A stretch of 41,856 nt of DNA from Geosiphon pyriformis (taxonomy: Eukaryota; Glomeromycota; Glomeromycetes; Archaeosporales; Geosiphonaceae), in the NCBI GenBank assembly GCA_016748015.1, contig JAAOMT010000523.1, positions 471,591 to 513,446 of the forward strand, written 5' to 3'. How positions within the stretch are numbered: position 1 is the stretch's first letter; each line of letters begins with the position of its first letter. Shown here one piece after another: positions 1 to 11,499 of this stretch. Below the pieces are notes generated by a model. That model was not told the DNA's origin. It worked only from the letters and a program-made list of their open reading frames with translations, and searched no databases. A program made the translations under genes and the position numbers.

Positions 1-1
1 T

Positions 2-439
2 AGTCAAATCTTGCAACAAAGCCGAGAAATTCCAGATATTTTTCAAATCTCGAGGACTGGGTGTGTTTTAGGACTTTATGAGAAGTATTCAAAAAATGTA
101 CCATTCAATGAAACGCACCTTCCGTTGCTGGCAGCTGCAAAGCAAGAAGATTTACTTGACCCATTCTTCGAGAAATATTTACCTACCATTTTCCCTCAAC
201 AAACTGAAGAGAATATCGTACAAAAACATCAAAAAAAGCGCAGAAATTTTTCTAAAACAGGGAGAAAGGAAGATGAAGACCAAAAAGTAAAATGGAAAAA
301 CACATTACTTAAATTTCGTGATAACGACCCAATCAAAGATGAGGATGGGAATATCTACTCGTTTGGAAAACCGACACACTTATTTCTAGCAAAATTAGAA
401 ACGTTCTTAAGCGGCCTTTCCGGTCTCCACTCCATGTAG
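2..439 (+). CDS. 3' end of an unidentified protein-coding gene (partial)
   Basis: The frame is open from the left edge to a TAG at 437-439, giving about 145 residues with no start codon in the window, so this is probably a last exon. I do not recognise the protein. The first half is mixed and globular-looking (GCVLGLYEKYSKNVPF, then LLAAAKQEDLLDPFFEKYLP). The middle is strongly basic and low complexity (QKHQKKRRNFSKTGRKEDEDQK). The end, GLSGLHSM, is encoded by the left arm of a GC-rich inverted repeat, so the natural C-terminus may have been replaced by inserted or repeat sequence. Base composition and CpG use are like the NmrA-type gene at 4418, unlike the transposon remains further right. 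It could be a real exon or a gene fragment. Confidence 0.5.
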   Translation, partial: SQILQQSREIPDIFQISRTGCVLGLYEKYSKNVPFNETHLPLLAAAKQEDLLDPFFEKYLPTIFPQQTEENIVQKHQKKRRNFSKTGRKEDEDQKVKWKNTLLKFRDNDPIKDEDGNIYSFGKPTHLFLAKLETFLSGLSGLHSM

Positions 440-477
440 AAAACATGAAAGCCGAGACCGGAAGTGTAAAAGGCCGC
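411..477. repeat. GC-rich inverted repeat (hairpin) overlapping the stop codon
   Basis: Left arm 411-427 (GCGGCCTTTCCGGTCTC) pairs with right arm 454-477 (GAGACCGG, a 7-nt interruption, then AAAGGCCGC). The 26-nt loop itself holds CATG...CATG. The preceding reading frame terminates inside the loop at 439. GC clusters like this are rare in the surrounding sequence. It could be a transcript 3' hairpin or a small inserted repeat. Confidence 0.75.
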
Positions 478-479
478 GG

Positions 480-3400
480 CAGGTTTTATTTACCAAGTTT
501 GTTATTCTAGAATTTACAATGAATAATCCCCACACGATGAATTTGTAAACATTCCGTTAAATAAGATTCTTTAAGCTCTATCCCTTTTCCATTCCTTATA
601 TCCATTATTATATTACTATTTCATTTGTATTATCATTAAATATATGACCAAAATTCTTTCCCTACATGGCTTGTGAAATTTTAATTTGCGATGTCCTTGT
701 TTGATAGATCTTTGAAAATCTTTAACCTTAATATAAAGCTATAAGCTCAATTTTGTCTAGATCTCTTATTGTGCTTGGGAACTTTTTCAAAGGCGTTCGT
801 TGAAATCACTGTTACATCAAAATTACCCCACATCTTTTTTATTAATGGCGTTCGAGCCATGTAAATGGACCCTGATCGTCAAAAGTTCTGAAAATGCACG
901 GTTTTTTATAGAGACGTACTTGAAATTGATTCCAATTTCTCGGTGAATCTTTAACACACGAGATTAACCCTTTTTTTTTACCCTTCTATGAGACTAACAG
1001 GCATCCTATAGCATGACAGCAGCTAATCATTTTGAAAAAAAAAACTCATTGATTGGTGATAATTTTCAAAAATGAATATCAACGGTAACAGTAGAGATTT
1101 GCGGTAAAATATTCCCCAGAATTGAAAAGAAGTTCTGACCAATCGCAAAACTGGAAGGGAAAATCTTGCGCTGACAAAGTGCATCTCGAAATGTTGTAGT
1201 TTTTCACAAAGATTGATTAATTTGGAATTTTGAATAAAAGAGTTCCAAACTTTTTACATGTGTTAATGTCACTCTTATCAAATTTAATACGGGAAGCGAG
1301 ACAAACGGAATGCTAAAGTGAGAGATCTGCTTTGCGATTGAAACAGAAACCAATCAATAAATATACAATAAGATATTATTTTTACAACACCGAAGCTTTC
1401 TTATTTCCCATAAAGATCCTTTCAAAACAAGTTTAATCGAGATTTAGGAGCTTATAGATGGCGTAAAAAGTTTCAAATCTAAAATGATTTGATTATACCC
1501 AAGTACATCGGCAAAAGAGCTTGAATTAAATGAGTGGGGGGGGGGGGTACAAGGTTTAATCTCAAATGTCTTGACATTTTTGTTTTTATTTTCGAGGGAT
1601 AATCCCTTCTTCCTGGGTAAGCACTATAAAAATTTGTATTTACATGTTAATATTTAGGTTTGAATTCAAAAGTCTTTTTATTAAATTATGTAAATAAAAT
1701 CTTTGATTTTGGTTAAAGATTTAAAATGTGGAGAAGTAAAGCTGGGGAAAAGTTTGGAGATCCTCGGAACAGGTTTTGGTTTCTATACATAAAAAATTAA
1801 TTTTTGACATTTTTTTTTGATTAAAATAAATTCATTTTTTATTTTTCTTTTGAGATAATAAAAAAAGCAACTTTCCATAAAAAGACGAATTTACAGAACA
1901 GTGTTTGACTAGTTTTTTATCGATATATATTTTTAAATCAGCGATCTTGCGGATTTTTTCTTCTTAGAGGGAGTGAATTTTCTTGGTTTGTCACAATATT
2001 AAAAAGAAATTTTTTGAAATCAGAAACGATTTTTTCTTTATTGAGAAATTAGGTTCAACGATAAGAACAATGATCTGGCAAAAAAAAAAAAAAAAAAAAA
2101 ATCATGGCTTATCTGTTTCCAAAATGCCTGCTTCTTTTTTACCGAGTATCTTTAATTTCATCTTTCACAAAAGAACAAATATTTTGATTTTCAAACTACA
2201 AATGTCAAGATATTGAAACACTTTTTTCAGCTGCATTCTGTTGACAATATGATCTACACATTTTATTGTTTTAGATAAAACTTTTTTGAGCTGTTTTTAT
2301 TCTGTTCATCACAATTATCACATGTTTTAAAAAAAAAATTTTTGTTCTTGTTTTGGTTTATCTTTGCATGTCAAAAAAATAATACACCTTACTTGCAGAA
2401 TATGACAAGTATACACTTGAAATTCAATCATAATTTTCATATTAACCGTAGGGATATTAAAATTATTTTTTTCTGACCTGATATAATTCTGGTCCATCAG
2501 TTTTCTTTGTTTTTTTTGGCCAACTAAATCTGTGGTTTTATTATTATGGTTTTTTTTACACTTTTTTAATAGATCTTCAAGGTATTAAGATTTCATCTTT
2601 AATTAGCCACAACATCTAACTGCTTGTGTTTCTCCTCAAAGTTTGAGCTATGTTTAGATTGTAAGAATATTTTTCTTAGTATGTCGTAATGTACGGCTAA
2701 TGTACATTTTAAAAATTTATTGCTTTTCTATCAACTTCGGTTCACTGGGAATTTTCATTATCTTTCTATATAAATGCCAATTTAAGTAATTTCATAGTTG
2801 AGAAATTTTTTAATTCCTGTTAGAACAAACTTTTCTCTCTTTTTAATATTATAAAATGTCTCTTTTAAACAATATTATGTTATTGATCAGGTGGAGTGTA
2901 TCTCGATTGAATAATTTTTAAGGAATAACCCTAATCAATGATAGTGGATTTAGTATCTTTTGCGAGAAGAAACGACAGCACGAAATTGAGTCTTCCCAAA
3001 CAAACAGAATGTCGTACTTGTACAGCAAAATTCACTTTATCTAATTTTGTTCCAAAGTATATTAAAAATAAAATGAAATGTTAAAAAATTACGCAATTGT
3101 TATTATTAAAAAGAAAAATTATTTAAAGTTTAAAAGCTAAAAGAAAATAAACTTAATTTTGTGTTCATATTAAAGAACTCTGTTTAATTTTCAATGATAC
3201 AGCTATAGTTATGTTTATCATAGTACTTAAATTCTCAATATATTAATATTCATGTAATTCTTAAATACATTTGATTTTAACAAATGACTAATATTTGAAG
3301 TATTGGATAAAAGTCTTTTTAAATGCTATTAATCATTCTCTCATCCATCGCGGTTGATGATCTTAATAACTTGTGGTACTATGATATGATGATGATATGA

Positions 3401-4342
3401 TGATATGATGATATGATGATATGATGATGATGAAAATATTTGATTCCGAGTATATTTAAATACAAAAATAGTTTTCAAGTGGCAATGATGAAAGGTATAG
3501 TTGTATCAATTAGGTCTTTCTGAAGATAATCATTGAATTTTTGTGTGATTTAATTTTTCAATATTAAAAGGTAAATTTCATATTAAAATCTTTGACTTTT
3601 CGTATTTATTTTTATTATTTTTATTATTTTTATTTTTATTATTCAAAAATCACTATTTCCTTCTAAATTTGCTTTAAACCTATCCTTTATTCCCAGTATC
3701 AATGAAATTTAAGCCTTTTATAGAAACTGATATTAAAAAATTCAATTCAAAGCTCAAAAAACTCAAGTTATCCTGAAATCTCAAAAGTTCCCAAAAGATG
3801 TTTTACAGATAATCAAGAAAAAAGATTTTGGAATTTTTGCGTTCCATGTCAAAATAATATATCCAAAACTTTTTTTTGGATATTACACACACACCCTCTA
3901 GTCGTCACAAAAATTTCTATTTTTGTGGGATTTTTCCTCGAGTGACTTTGACAACATTAAGTGAGGAAAAACTCATAAAAAGTTTTCACACGAAAAACTT
4001 TCAAAATTCTGAAACTTCTCTCTCAATATTTGGTTTCAGGTAAGTAGTAAAACTCATTATTCCCTTATTTCAAGGGTTATTAATATCCAAACATGATCAA
4101 ATTTATCATCGATTTTTCATATTGTATTCCTAATATTATCACCGTTCTTTTCACGCTAAAATTATCATTCAATCTGAAAGAAAAATTGATGTCAGCTCTA
4201 AATTTTTAAAATCTAAATGTTGATGGATGGGGAAAATTTCTCTATATAGTAAAAAATGGTAAATATAATTAATATAATCAGAGATCAATGAATTCTCGCA
4301 AGCTTCAAAAGTCCATCATTTTTTCTTTCTTTCCATATTTTC
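480..4342. other. intergenic region without a recognisable gene
   Basis: No convincing coding frame or transposon remnant is visible on either strand. It contains simple-sequence tracts: a run of 12 G at 1536-1547, about 22 A at 2080-2101, and an ATGATATG-type microsatellite at 3381-3432. CpG is present at ordinary levels, unlike the repeat-rich half of the window. The last few hundred bases may include a 5' untranslated exon of the downstream gene: a CAG-GTAAGT context sits near 4036-4045, but this is only a guess. Confidence 0.6.
3381..3432. repeat. ATG/ATGAT microsatellite
   Basis: Alternating ATGAT and ATG units run for about 50 bp (ATGATATGATGATGATATG and so on). A simple intergenic repeat, probably length-polymorphic. 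Confidence 0.9.
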
Positions 4343-4378
4343 CATCTCTCTCTCTCTCTCTTTGTCTCTTTCTATATT
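4343..4378 (+). promoter_or_regulatory. CT-rich tract upstream of the NmrA-like gene
   Basis: A (TC)n run followed by TTTGTCTCTTTC lies 40-75 bases before the ATG at 4418. Pyrimidine-rich tracts just upstream of starts are common in fungal promoters and 5' leaders, so this is a candidate core-promoter element. No clear TATA box is placed between it and the ATG. Confidence 0.35.
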
Positions 4379-4417
4379 TTCTTATATTTAATTTTTAAAA
4401 AGAGATAACGAGAAAAA

Positions 4418-6082
4418 ATGAGATTCAACAGAAACTTTGAACACCGAAGAGATGATCGTGGCACTATTACCATTGCCGTGACCTCAACGGATCGTTGGTT
4501 GGGTTACGTGTTGGCATGGTCTTTTCTTCAATTACAAAAGAATCCTCAACAAAAGAACAATAACTTTAAAATTCGCGCAATCGCCCGTACTAGAAATCAT
4601 GAAACTGATGATCTAAATAAGGAAGGCGCTGAAGTGACGACTGTTGATTATGGCCGTCGTGAGACTCTAGAGACAGCATTGGGCGGATGCCAATGGTTGT
4701 TATTCGTTCCTGAGTCGGACCGTGACCGCTTAGGAATGGCACGGACTCTCGCTGATGTAAGTGTTAATCATAAATAGATACTTTGGTAAAAATGTCAAGC
4801 AAATTTTACTACTAGTAAAGAGCGTGATATGAAAAAGGTTTTTATTTGAGATGGCTTTTGGCTTTCAAATTCTTTATTTCCTAATAATAGGCAGCGAAAA
4901 AAGTTGGTGTACCGAACATTATCACTGTTTCGGCGTTGGGCGCTGGTGATTCGCGAGAACAATCTTTTAAAGATCTCAGAGATATTGAAAAAGCCATTGA
5001 AGGTTCCGCGAATAATTGGGTGACTATACGGTAAGTTAAATTTTCTATGATTTTATATGAGTGAAATTTAAAGTTAATTTTAATATTCTATGCACTTCAG
5101 AAAATCACTTTTACAACAACGATTTTTCCATTTTGAGCAACGAATCAAGAAAAATTCAACATTGCCCCTTTCAGTTCGAGAGGATAGTCGTTTTGCCCCC
5201 CTTCATCTTGACGACCTGGTCACAGTTTTGGAACGTTTAACGCGGGCGAATGAGGGATTGGGAGAAGACTTGGATCCTAAGCACCGTCATAAAATTTATA
5301 CATTATCTGGAGTTGAATTGGTTACAGGTCCACTCATCGCTAACATTATTAATGAAGCAATTGATCATCCTGGTGCCGTAGAGTTCACGGAAGTTACACG
5401 AAAGCAACTTGAAAATTATCTCGAGGATGGTGGTGATGGTGGTGATGGCGGTGATGGCGGTGACGGCGGTGATGGTGATGATGATGATGATGATGATGGT
5501 GGTGATCATAAGAAGCCCAAAAATCCAAAAATTTTCCAAGGAAAAAGAATACACTTAAAATATCCCAAACCCAGAGGAATTAATCATTTTGAGATTCAGA
5601 CAATGTGAGAAACTTTGATTTGAAAACAATCTCCAAATTTTTTCTAATCTATTTTTTCTTTTGAAACAGTTTGGACTTCTTTGAATATGTTAAAAGCGGA
5701 AAAGCTAGTTATCTTTCGGGTGATGTAAAAGGAATCACTGGAGGTAATTGAAAAAAGCATCTTATTACTTAAAAGGAACCAATAAGTTTGTAAGATGCTT
5801 GATTGCAATGTAAACAATGAAAATAAACTCTCTTTTCACAATTACAGCGGATCCTGAACCATTGATCAATTTCTTCAAGGTAAAATTGTTATTGAACTTT
5901 CCATTTTGAAATCCTGAAATTTTAGCTTCCGATACTGATTGAATCACTACATTTTTCTATCTTAGGAATTTCCCGAATCATTCACTCCTCGTGAAAGAAA
6001 ATCTCGCTCCTACCGATTCGAAGGGAACTATAACGATCAGCAAAAACGTTCACGTAGAAGAATCCACCGTAGCAGACTCTAG
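4418..6082 (+). CDS. NmrA-like NAD(P)-binding Rossmann-fold protein, six exons
   Basis: Exons 4418-4756, 4891-5030, 5101-5604, 5670-5743, 5848-5879 and 5966-6082 join in frame with GT-AG introns of 65-134 nt, giving 401 residues ending at TAG 6080-6082. The fold is recognisable from a hydrophobic first strand (TITIAV, residues 16-21), the GAEVTTVDYGRRETLETAL segment typical of the NmrA/NAD(P)H-binding family, then AAKKVGVPNIITVSALGAG, NNWVTIR and the FAPLHLDDLV segment near residue 200. Family members act as redox sensors or atypical reductases in the cytosol or nucleus; substrate and partner cannot be told here. Two oddities: the glycine-rich nucleotide loop is degenerate (TSTDRWLG), so cofactor binding may be altered, and exon 3 carries a Gly-Gly-Asp repeat (about residues 270-296). 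The C-terminus is basic (RKSRSYRF...RSRRRIHRSRL). CpG is abundant, and the gene looks intact. Confidence 0.85.
5425..5506 (+). repeat. in-frame GGTGAT repeat coding for Gly-Gly-Asp tract
   Basis: About five GGTGATGGC-type units followed by seven GAT/GAC codons sit inside exon 3 of the NmrA-like gene. They encode GGD units and then poly-Asp. The array keeps the frame and is likely to vary in length between isolates. It lies outside the conserved core of the fold, probably in a surface loop. Confidence 0.9.
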
Positions 6083-6232
6083 ATATTTGCACAATCCTAA
6101 AACAAATGATATTATACCCAGAAAATTTAAAGGTTATAGGATATAGGATGTGTGAATATTGAAATCTCAAATTTAAAATACCATCTGTGTTTGATTTTAA
6201 AAAATGACGATTTCAACCTTGCTAAATCGTTA

Positions 6233-6238
6233 AATAAA
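6233..6238 (+). terminator. AATAAA polyadenylation signal of the NmrA-like gene
   Basis: The first AATAAA downstream of the stop codon, 150 bases beyond it, in an AT-rich 3' flank. A plausible cleavage signal; such motifs are frequent by chance at this base composition. Confidence 0.45.
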
Positions 6239-7781
6239 TTTTCTCATTTTATTACTTTGTGGAATTATTATGTTTTGAAAAGGATTTAAATATGGCTCAA
6301 CCAAAAGTTTTAACGCTTTATTCACATTCTAACAAAATGAATTGCACAAGGATCTTAATTTTGAGATATTATAAAATAAATAGCAGTTATATTTCTTATT
6401 TCTGGTTCAGATCTTTTCTATTACGATTTATTAAAAATATTTTTATATTTTTAAACCCGATTTGGCTCAATGTATTAATTTGATTTTTTATTCTATTAAA
6501 ATTTTTGATCTTAAGTAGATATTTATTTTTTCGAACTCTGAATTTTTTTTAATAAGAAAAAATTTAATTATTTTAATTTATAACTAAAGTTATTGCAATA
6601 TAAATAATCGATAAAAATACTTTGATTTGATTAGATTTTTTTTGCAAAGACACAATGTGTGATCCAACCATATTTTATCTATTTACATAAAAGATACACG
6701 TTCTATTTTAAAATAAAATTTAAATTATTACAAATTTTATTCTTAATCTTTATTTTATTAATTAATTTTAAATACAAATAAAGTTTGTTGAAAAATAAAC
6801 ATATATTTTTAATAAGTAAAAAAAAAATTAAAAAAAATTAATATTTTTTTTATGTATTGATAAAAAATATATATTATTTAATATAAAATTAATAGTTTTT
6901 TAAACTGTTTATATAACAAAGTAAATTAAAAAAAAACTTTAGCATTTATGTATAATTTTACAGTAAAAGTGTTTAAGTTTTTAAAATTTACCTTAAAATT
7001 TTACATAAATCTTAAAATCTTTTCTTTTTTAATTTTTATGATTACAACCAAAACAAAAAGTAAATTAAAAGCAACTACTACTTCTTTTATAGTATCTAAA
7101 AAACTTTTAAAAGCTTATTTAGTTATAAAAACAGTCTATAGTTAGTTTTTTATTGGCAAAAAATTTATTTTGAGTCAAAAATTTTTCAAAAAGCCACATT
7201 AAAATTAATCTTAATATATTAATATTAATGTTTATAACAACAAAACTAATATTAAAATCATTATTATTTTTTTAAGTTATTTTTATTATTATTTTTTAAA
7301 TAATTTCATGTTACAAAAAATATTTATATATTGCTGTTTAATAATTTGGTTTTGGTTTTTTTTAATTGTAAATAATTTTTTTTAGTTTTAAATAATAATA
7401 ACAACATATTTGCTAAATAATATTGTATTATTTAAAAAAACAGTTTTGGTTAATTATTACCAATTTTAAAAGCAAAACAAATTATGTTTTAACATATATT
7501 TTTATTTTTTTATTTTTTTATTATTATTATTTAACCAAAAAAATTAAACTAAGATAAAAATAAAATTGATTTTTTTTATTATTTTTATTAATATTATTAA
7601 TAATTAATAAGTTGGTTATTAACTATTTGAAATTTTTAAATTAAGTAGTTTTTATTATTTTTTAATATTATATTTAAAATTAAATTAGATTTTGTCAAAT
7701 CTTTATTTTAAGTAATATTTAATTTTATTAAATTTAAAAGAATTTTTAAAAATAATGTTAAGTTATTTTATATAAACTTTA

Positions 7782-7862
7782 TTTTTTTAATTTATTATTA
7801 ATATTAATATTAATATTATTTTTTTAATTTATTATTAATATTAATATTAATATTATTTTTTT
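7782..7862. repeat. 37-bp tandem repeat
   Basis: The unit TTTTTTTAATTTATTATTA plus an (AATATT)n stretch starts at 7782 and again at 7819; a third start at 7856 is truncated. The full copies are essentially identical, so the duplication is younger than its surroundings. Confidence 0.85.
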
Positions 7863-8699
7863 AATTTTTAAAATATTTAATATAACTTTTATTTTAAATT
7901 TAAATTTATTGATTTATAATAATATATTATTAAAAATATTAATAATTTATTAAAATTTATATTTAGTTTTTAAAAATTTAATAAAATTTTAACCAAAAAA
8001 TAATAATAAAACTTAAATAATGTATTAAAAATATAAACATTTTAATTTAAAATTAATTACAAAAAATAAAAACTCTTTTTTTATTTTATTTTTTATAATT
8101 ATAATTAAAGCCAAAAATAAAATAATTGTAAATATTATAATATTTAAAGTTATTAATAGTATTTTTATCAAAAATACATTTATAATTATAAATATTATTA
8201 AAATAAACCAGATTTTTAATTGATTTTAAAACATTATTTTTGCTTTTAAATAAAATTTTTTTTTAAAGTTTTTTTAAATCAATATATTAAGAATAATTTT
8301 AATATAATTATTATTATTTTAAAATTTTTAACTATAATTTAATAGTCAAGCTATTATTATTTTTAAAACATTAAAACACTTTTTTTTCTGATATTTTAGT
8401 TATTATAAAATCAATTTTTTTTATGCAAAATAAAACTTTGATTTTTTTTAGCTTTTTTATTAATTTTGTAATAATATTATTATAAATAATAATAATAAAA
8501 ACTTATTTACCAAATATATATTAATTTTGTTTTATTTTGTTTTTTAATATATTAATTTTTAATTAATTTTTACTGGTTTTAAAAACAAAAAAATATATAT
8601 TTTTACATATAATTTTAAATAACAACTTATTAAATTACTAAATTTTAAAATTAGACTAATTAAATAAAAACTAAAACTTTTTTGTTTTTTAAAGATATT

Positions 8700-9850
8700 A
8701 TTTTTAATAAAAATAAAAAATAATTATTAATTAATAAAATTATTTTAAATAAATAATTTCTATTTTAGTGTTTAATAAAACTATAAAAATCAAAATAACT
8801 TATATTAAAACTGATTATTATAAATAATTTATTTAAAAAAAACATTATAATTTTTGGTATTTGATTATAAAATATTGATTTTTAAAGATTTTTGGATTTT
8901 TAAAAGTTTTTATAATATTTAAAAATTTTTAATAATTTCTTTTAAGAAATTTATTTATTAAGTTTTTTTTATAAAAAACAAACATATTAAATCTTTTTAT
9001 ATTTATAATAGTGTTATTTTTTGTTGTTTTTTAATAATATAATGTAAATTGTTTTTAACTATAATTAGTTTAATTTGGATTATTTAATTATAATTAATAA
9101 AATTTGGTATTATTATTTTGTTTTTCTAATAAACTAATAATTTTTAATAAAATAATTTTAAGATATGCTTTTTTTATTAAATTATTATAAATTAAATTAT
9201 TAATATATTGTTTATATTTTTTGAAGTATTTTTAAACCAATTACAAATTTTTTTTAATTAAAAATAATTAATTTAAGTTGTAAAAATTCTAAAAATATTA
9301 TATTAATTATATTTAATAATAAATAAATAAATTTTAATAAAAAAAATTGGAAATTTAATTTATATATTTGTAAATTTTAATAATATTTTATTAGATTAAA
9401 AAAATAAATATATAATTAAATTATAAAATGTTTTTTTTTATACTAAAACTATTTATATATATATTTTTTCTGTTTTTTTAAAAGTTTATTATTTTTATTT
9501 TTTATATTATTTAATAAATAAGATCTAATTACTATTTAATATTATATATTAAATTAAACTAAATATAAATTATATACTTTTTATATGTAACCAGTTATTT
9601 GAGTCAGTTAAAACAATACTATATTAAAATAAAAAGATTTAAAAATAAATTTAGCCTATTAATTCTTTTAATAATATTATTTAAGTTTTTAAAATCAAAA
9701 ATAAATTTAGCTTATTAATTTTTTTAATAATATTATTTAAGTTTTTAAAATCAAAAATAAACTTACTAAGAAACAATTCAATTGATTTAATACTATTTCT
9801 AATATTAAAACTTAATATATATTACAAAGCTATAATACAGTTAATAGTAT
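8700..9850 (+). repeat. AT-rich interspersed repeat, copy 1
   Basis: This stretch aligns by eye with 26640-27110 and 37100-37840. Shared landmarks are an AATTGTTTTTAAYTATAATTAG block followed by TTATTTAATTATAATT (here near 9045-9100), AAACTATTTATATATATA (near 9445), and a downstream block ending GACAATACTATAT or AACAATACTATAT (near 9610). No coding capacity survives. It is probably a decayed transposable element of unknown class. Confidence 0.6.
9641..9764. repeat. 56-bp tandem repeat (2.2 copies)
   Basis: AAAAATAAATTTAGCYTATT begins at 9641 and 9697, and a partial third copy starts at 9753. The two full copies differ at only two or three positions. Confidence 0.85.
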
Positions 9851-10182
9851 TTTTACTTAAAAAAAAGTTTAATAATTAGTATTCTATTATAATTTATTTT
9901 ATTAAAATTAATTTTAGGTTTAAAATAAACTATGTTTTTAGAAATACACTTCATAAAAAGCAAATTTTTTTTATTAAAGAGGTTTATTAATATTATTATT
10001 TAGAAAACTAATAATTAAAATAATTCAAAATTAATAAGTTTAATGAAAAATTTTATTAAAACAACCAAGAATTTTTTTTTTGTTAATCTTCTGATCATAG
10101 TAAGAGCTAAAAATTTGCCAAGAATATAGCTTTTCTTTCTTCTTTTACACTTTGTTTTCATTAGCTATTTTTTCTAAAACTG

Positions 10183-10534
10183 GTGGGCATATTTGTTAAT
10201 AGTTCTGATTCTGGTTTAATTGGTTTAAAGACCTGTTTGAGTGCCAAAAAAAAACATGTGGACAATATTTACTTCTATAGTGTGTTTTATAAGAAACCAA
10301 AAAAGCCTGTAGCCAGTAGTGTAATTGACTTATTAGTTGGTTTTTTAAGCTTAAAAAATGTTGGTGGCACCAGTATTAAATTTATGGTATTCTGGAGCAA
10401 TAATATTGACAATATTGCAAGTAGTATTAATAGTCTATTAGACATCAAAAATATGAAAAATACTGTTGCTAAAGAAATGAGCTACATAAATTTGAATACT
10501 TTGGCAAATAACAAAAATATAGATAAAACCACAC
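10183..10534 (+). pseudogene. LINE copy 1 ORF1, N-terminal part
   Basis: 117 codons beginning MGIFVNSSDSGLIGLKTCLS and including KKKHVDNIYFYS, which I recognise as the N-terminus of the glomeromycotan LINE ORF1 nucleic-acid-binding protein. The reading frame runs on to 10584, but bases from 10535 belong to the inserted LTR. Removing that LTR and one 4-bp target duplication joins this frame exactly to the one resuming at 11500. Confidence 0.75.
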
Positions 10535-11495
10535 TATTACTCATAGAAAAGAATACAAGAGAAATAGTAGAAAAAAACAGATAAAAAAAATAGACCAATA
10601 AAAAAATAGTATTGAGCATGTAAATATATTACTGGTAAATTATGGCATATTGCTTAGCAATGTGAGCAATATTAGTAAATTAGTACATATTGTTTAACAA
10701 TATGAACAATGTTAGTAGATTAAAGCACATTACTTAGCAATATAAGCATTGCTCAAGAAATTATACCATATTGCTTATAAATGTGTGAAATTTTGTAAAA
10801 CATTAATTATATATATATAATAAGAGTATTAAAAGCAGAAAAGACAGAACATATAATTAGAATTTTTGGTTAAAAAACACAGTTAAAAGCAGTTCAAAAT
10901 CTATATCACATATTAATAAATTATTAATTACTACTTGAATTCATATTATTATTGTTTGATAAAAGAATATTAAAATTATTTTTACTCTATCAACACTTTA
11001 TGTTAATAAAATTCAACACTTAACCATATTGAAACAATAGCTCTTGATTATGGCTATTAACAGGATACTAATTTCTTCTTTTATTTTATTTTCTTCTTTA
11101 TTTCTTTTTTTTCTTTTATTTTGTTTTATGAATATACTAACTAATTAAAGGAATTAAAGTGCAAAATACTAACATTAGAGAAAAAACTGATAAAAAACCC
11201 AGAAATAAGGATAAACACTCAGAATTCAGGGATAGCTTACCAGAAAACTGGCCATTAAGCTGAGAAAAAAATTGATGAAATAAGATATTCCAAGAAACTA
11301 TGGACAACAACACATACCAACTCAAAGATTGGAAAAGAAACTAAAACTATCACAACAGAATATTAACATTGAATTTTTGTTTATTATACAAAGAACTTAA
11401 CCAAAATTTTCAGATATTACCAACCATATCACTTATTAAGTATCAAGTTATGAGTTTGTTATTTGTATCAACATCCTAAATAATTATCTATAACA
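10535..11495 (+). mobile_element. solo LTR of the element A family, inserted in LINE ORF1
   Basis: Begins TATTACTCATAGAAAAG (compare TGTTACTCATAGAAATA at 20586) and ends CTATAACA (compare CTGTAACA at 21455). It shares the LTR landmarks in order: TATA-like run, CTATCAACA half-hairpin (10987), GATTATGGCTATTAACAGG, pyrimidine tract, and GGATAGCTTACCAGAAAACTGG. At 961 bp it is longer than the 870-bp LTR of element A because its U3 holds four 40-bp units. No internal region or second LTR adjoins, so it is a solo LTR left by LTR-LTR recombination. The flanking 4-mers are ACAC (10531-10534) and ATGC (11496-11499). Confidence 0.85.
10629..10788. repeat. four tandem 40-bp units in the U3 of the solo LTR
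   Basis: Units start at 10629, 10669, 10709 and 10749 with an exact 40-base period but substantial base divergence. Each carries a near-palindrome of the type TATTGCTTAGCAAT flanked by GCA or ACA. They sit where the related LTRs of element A carry GAATTCC-type repeats, so this is probably the enhancer part of U3. Confidence 0.85.
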
Positions 11496-11499
11496 ATGC

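Larger units (their letters stand above)
6240..10080. other. extremely AT-rich region without a gene
   Basis: Almost entirely A and T runs with hardly any CpG. Short open frames (for example 6259-6483 and 6948-7145) are low complexity and not credible genes. Part of it (about 8700-9850) is a copy of an interspersed repeat also found near 26640 and 37100, so the region is best read as heavily decayed transposon DNA. Two clear tandem repeats are listed separately. Confidence 0.65.

Noticed and set aside
1983-2216. 77-codon open frame on the + strand
   Set aside because: It runs through the poly-A tract (a Lys run) and has no family resemblance; composition is that of intergenic DNA.
5303-5554. 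Minus-strand open frame opposite exon 3 of the NmrA-like gene
   Set aside because: It is the antisense reading of the GGTGAT repeat (Ile/Thr repeats) and overlaps a well-supported exon.
6259-6483. Small open frame after the NmrA-like gene
   Set aside because: Hydrophobic, low-complexity translation of AT-rich 3' flank, with no start context or family match.
9600-9765. Possible CRISPR-like or satellite array
   Set aside because: Only about two direct copies with no spacers, and the setting is a eukaryotic AT-rich repeat region.
6500-10080. AT-rich block as inserted mitochondrial DNA
   Set aside because: No mitochondrial gene, tRNA or intron motif is recognisable, and part of it belongs to a repeat found beside the nuclear LINEs.
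11137-11325. Minus-strand open frame (MSWYVLLSIVSW...)
   Set aside because: It lies entirely within the solo LTR and is a chance frame of non-coding LTR sequence; the same applies to 21120-21314 in the 5' LTR of element A.
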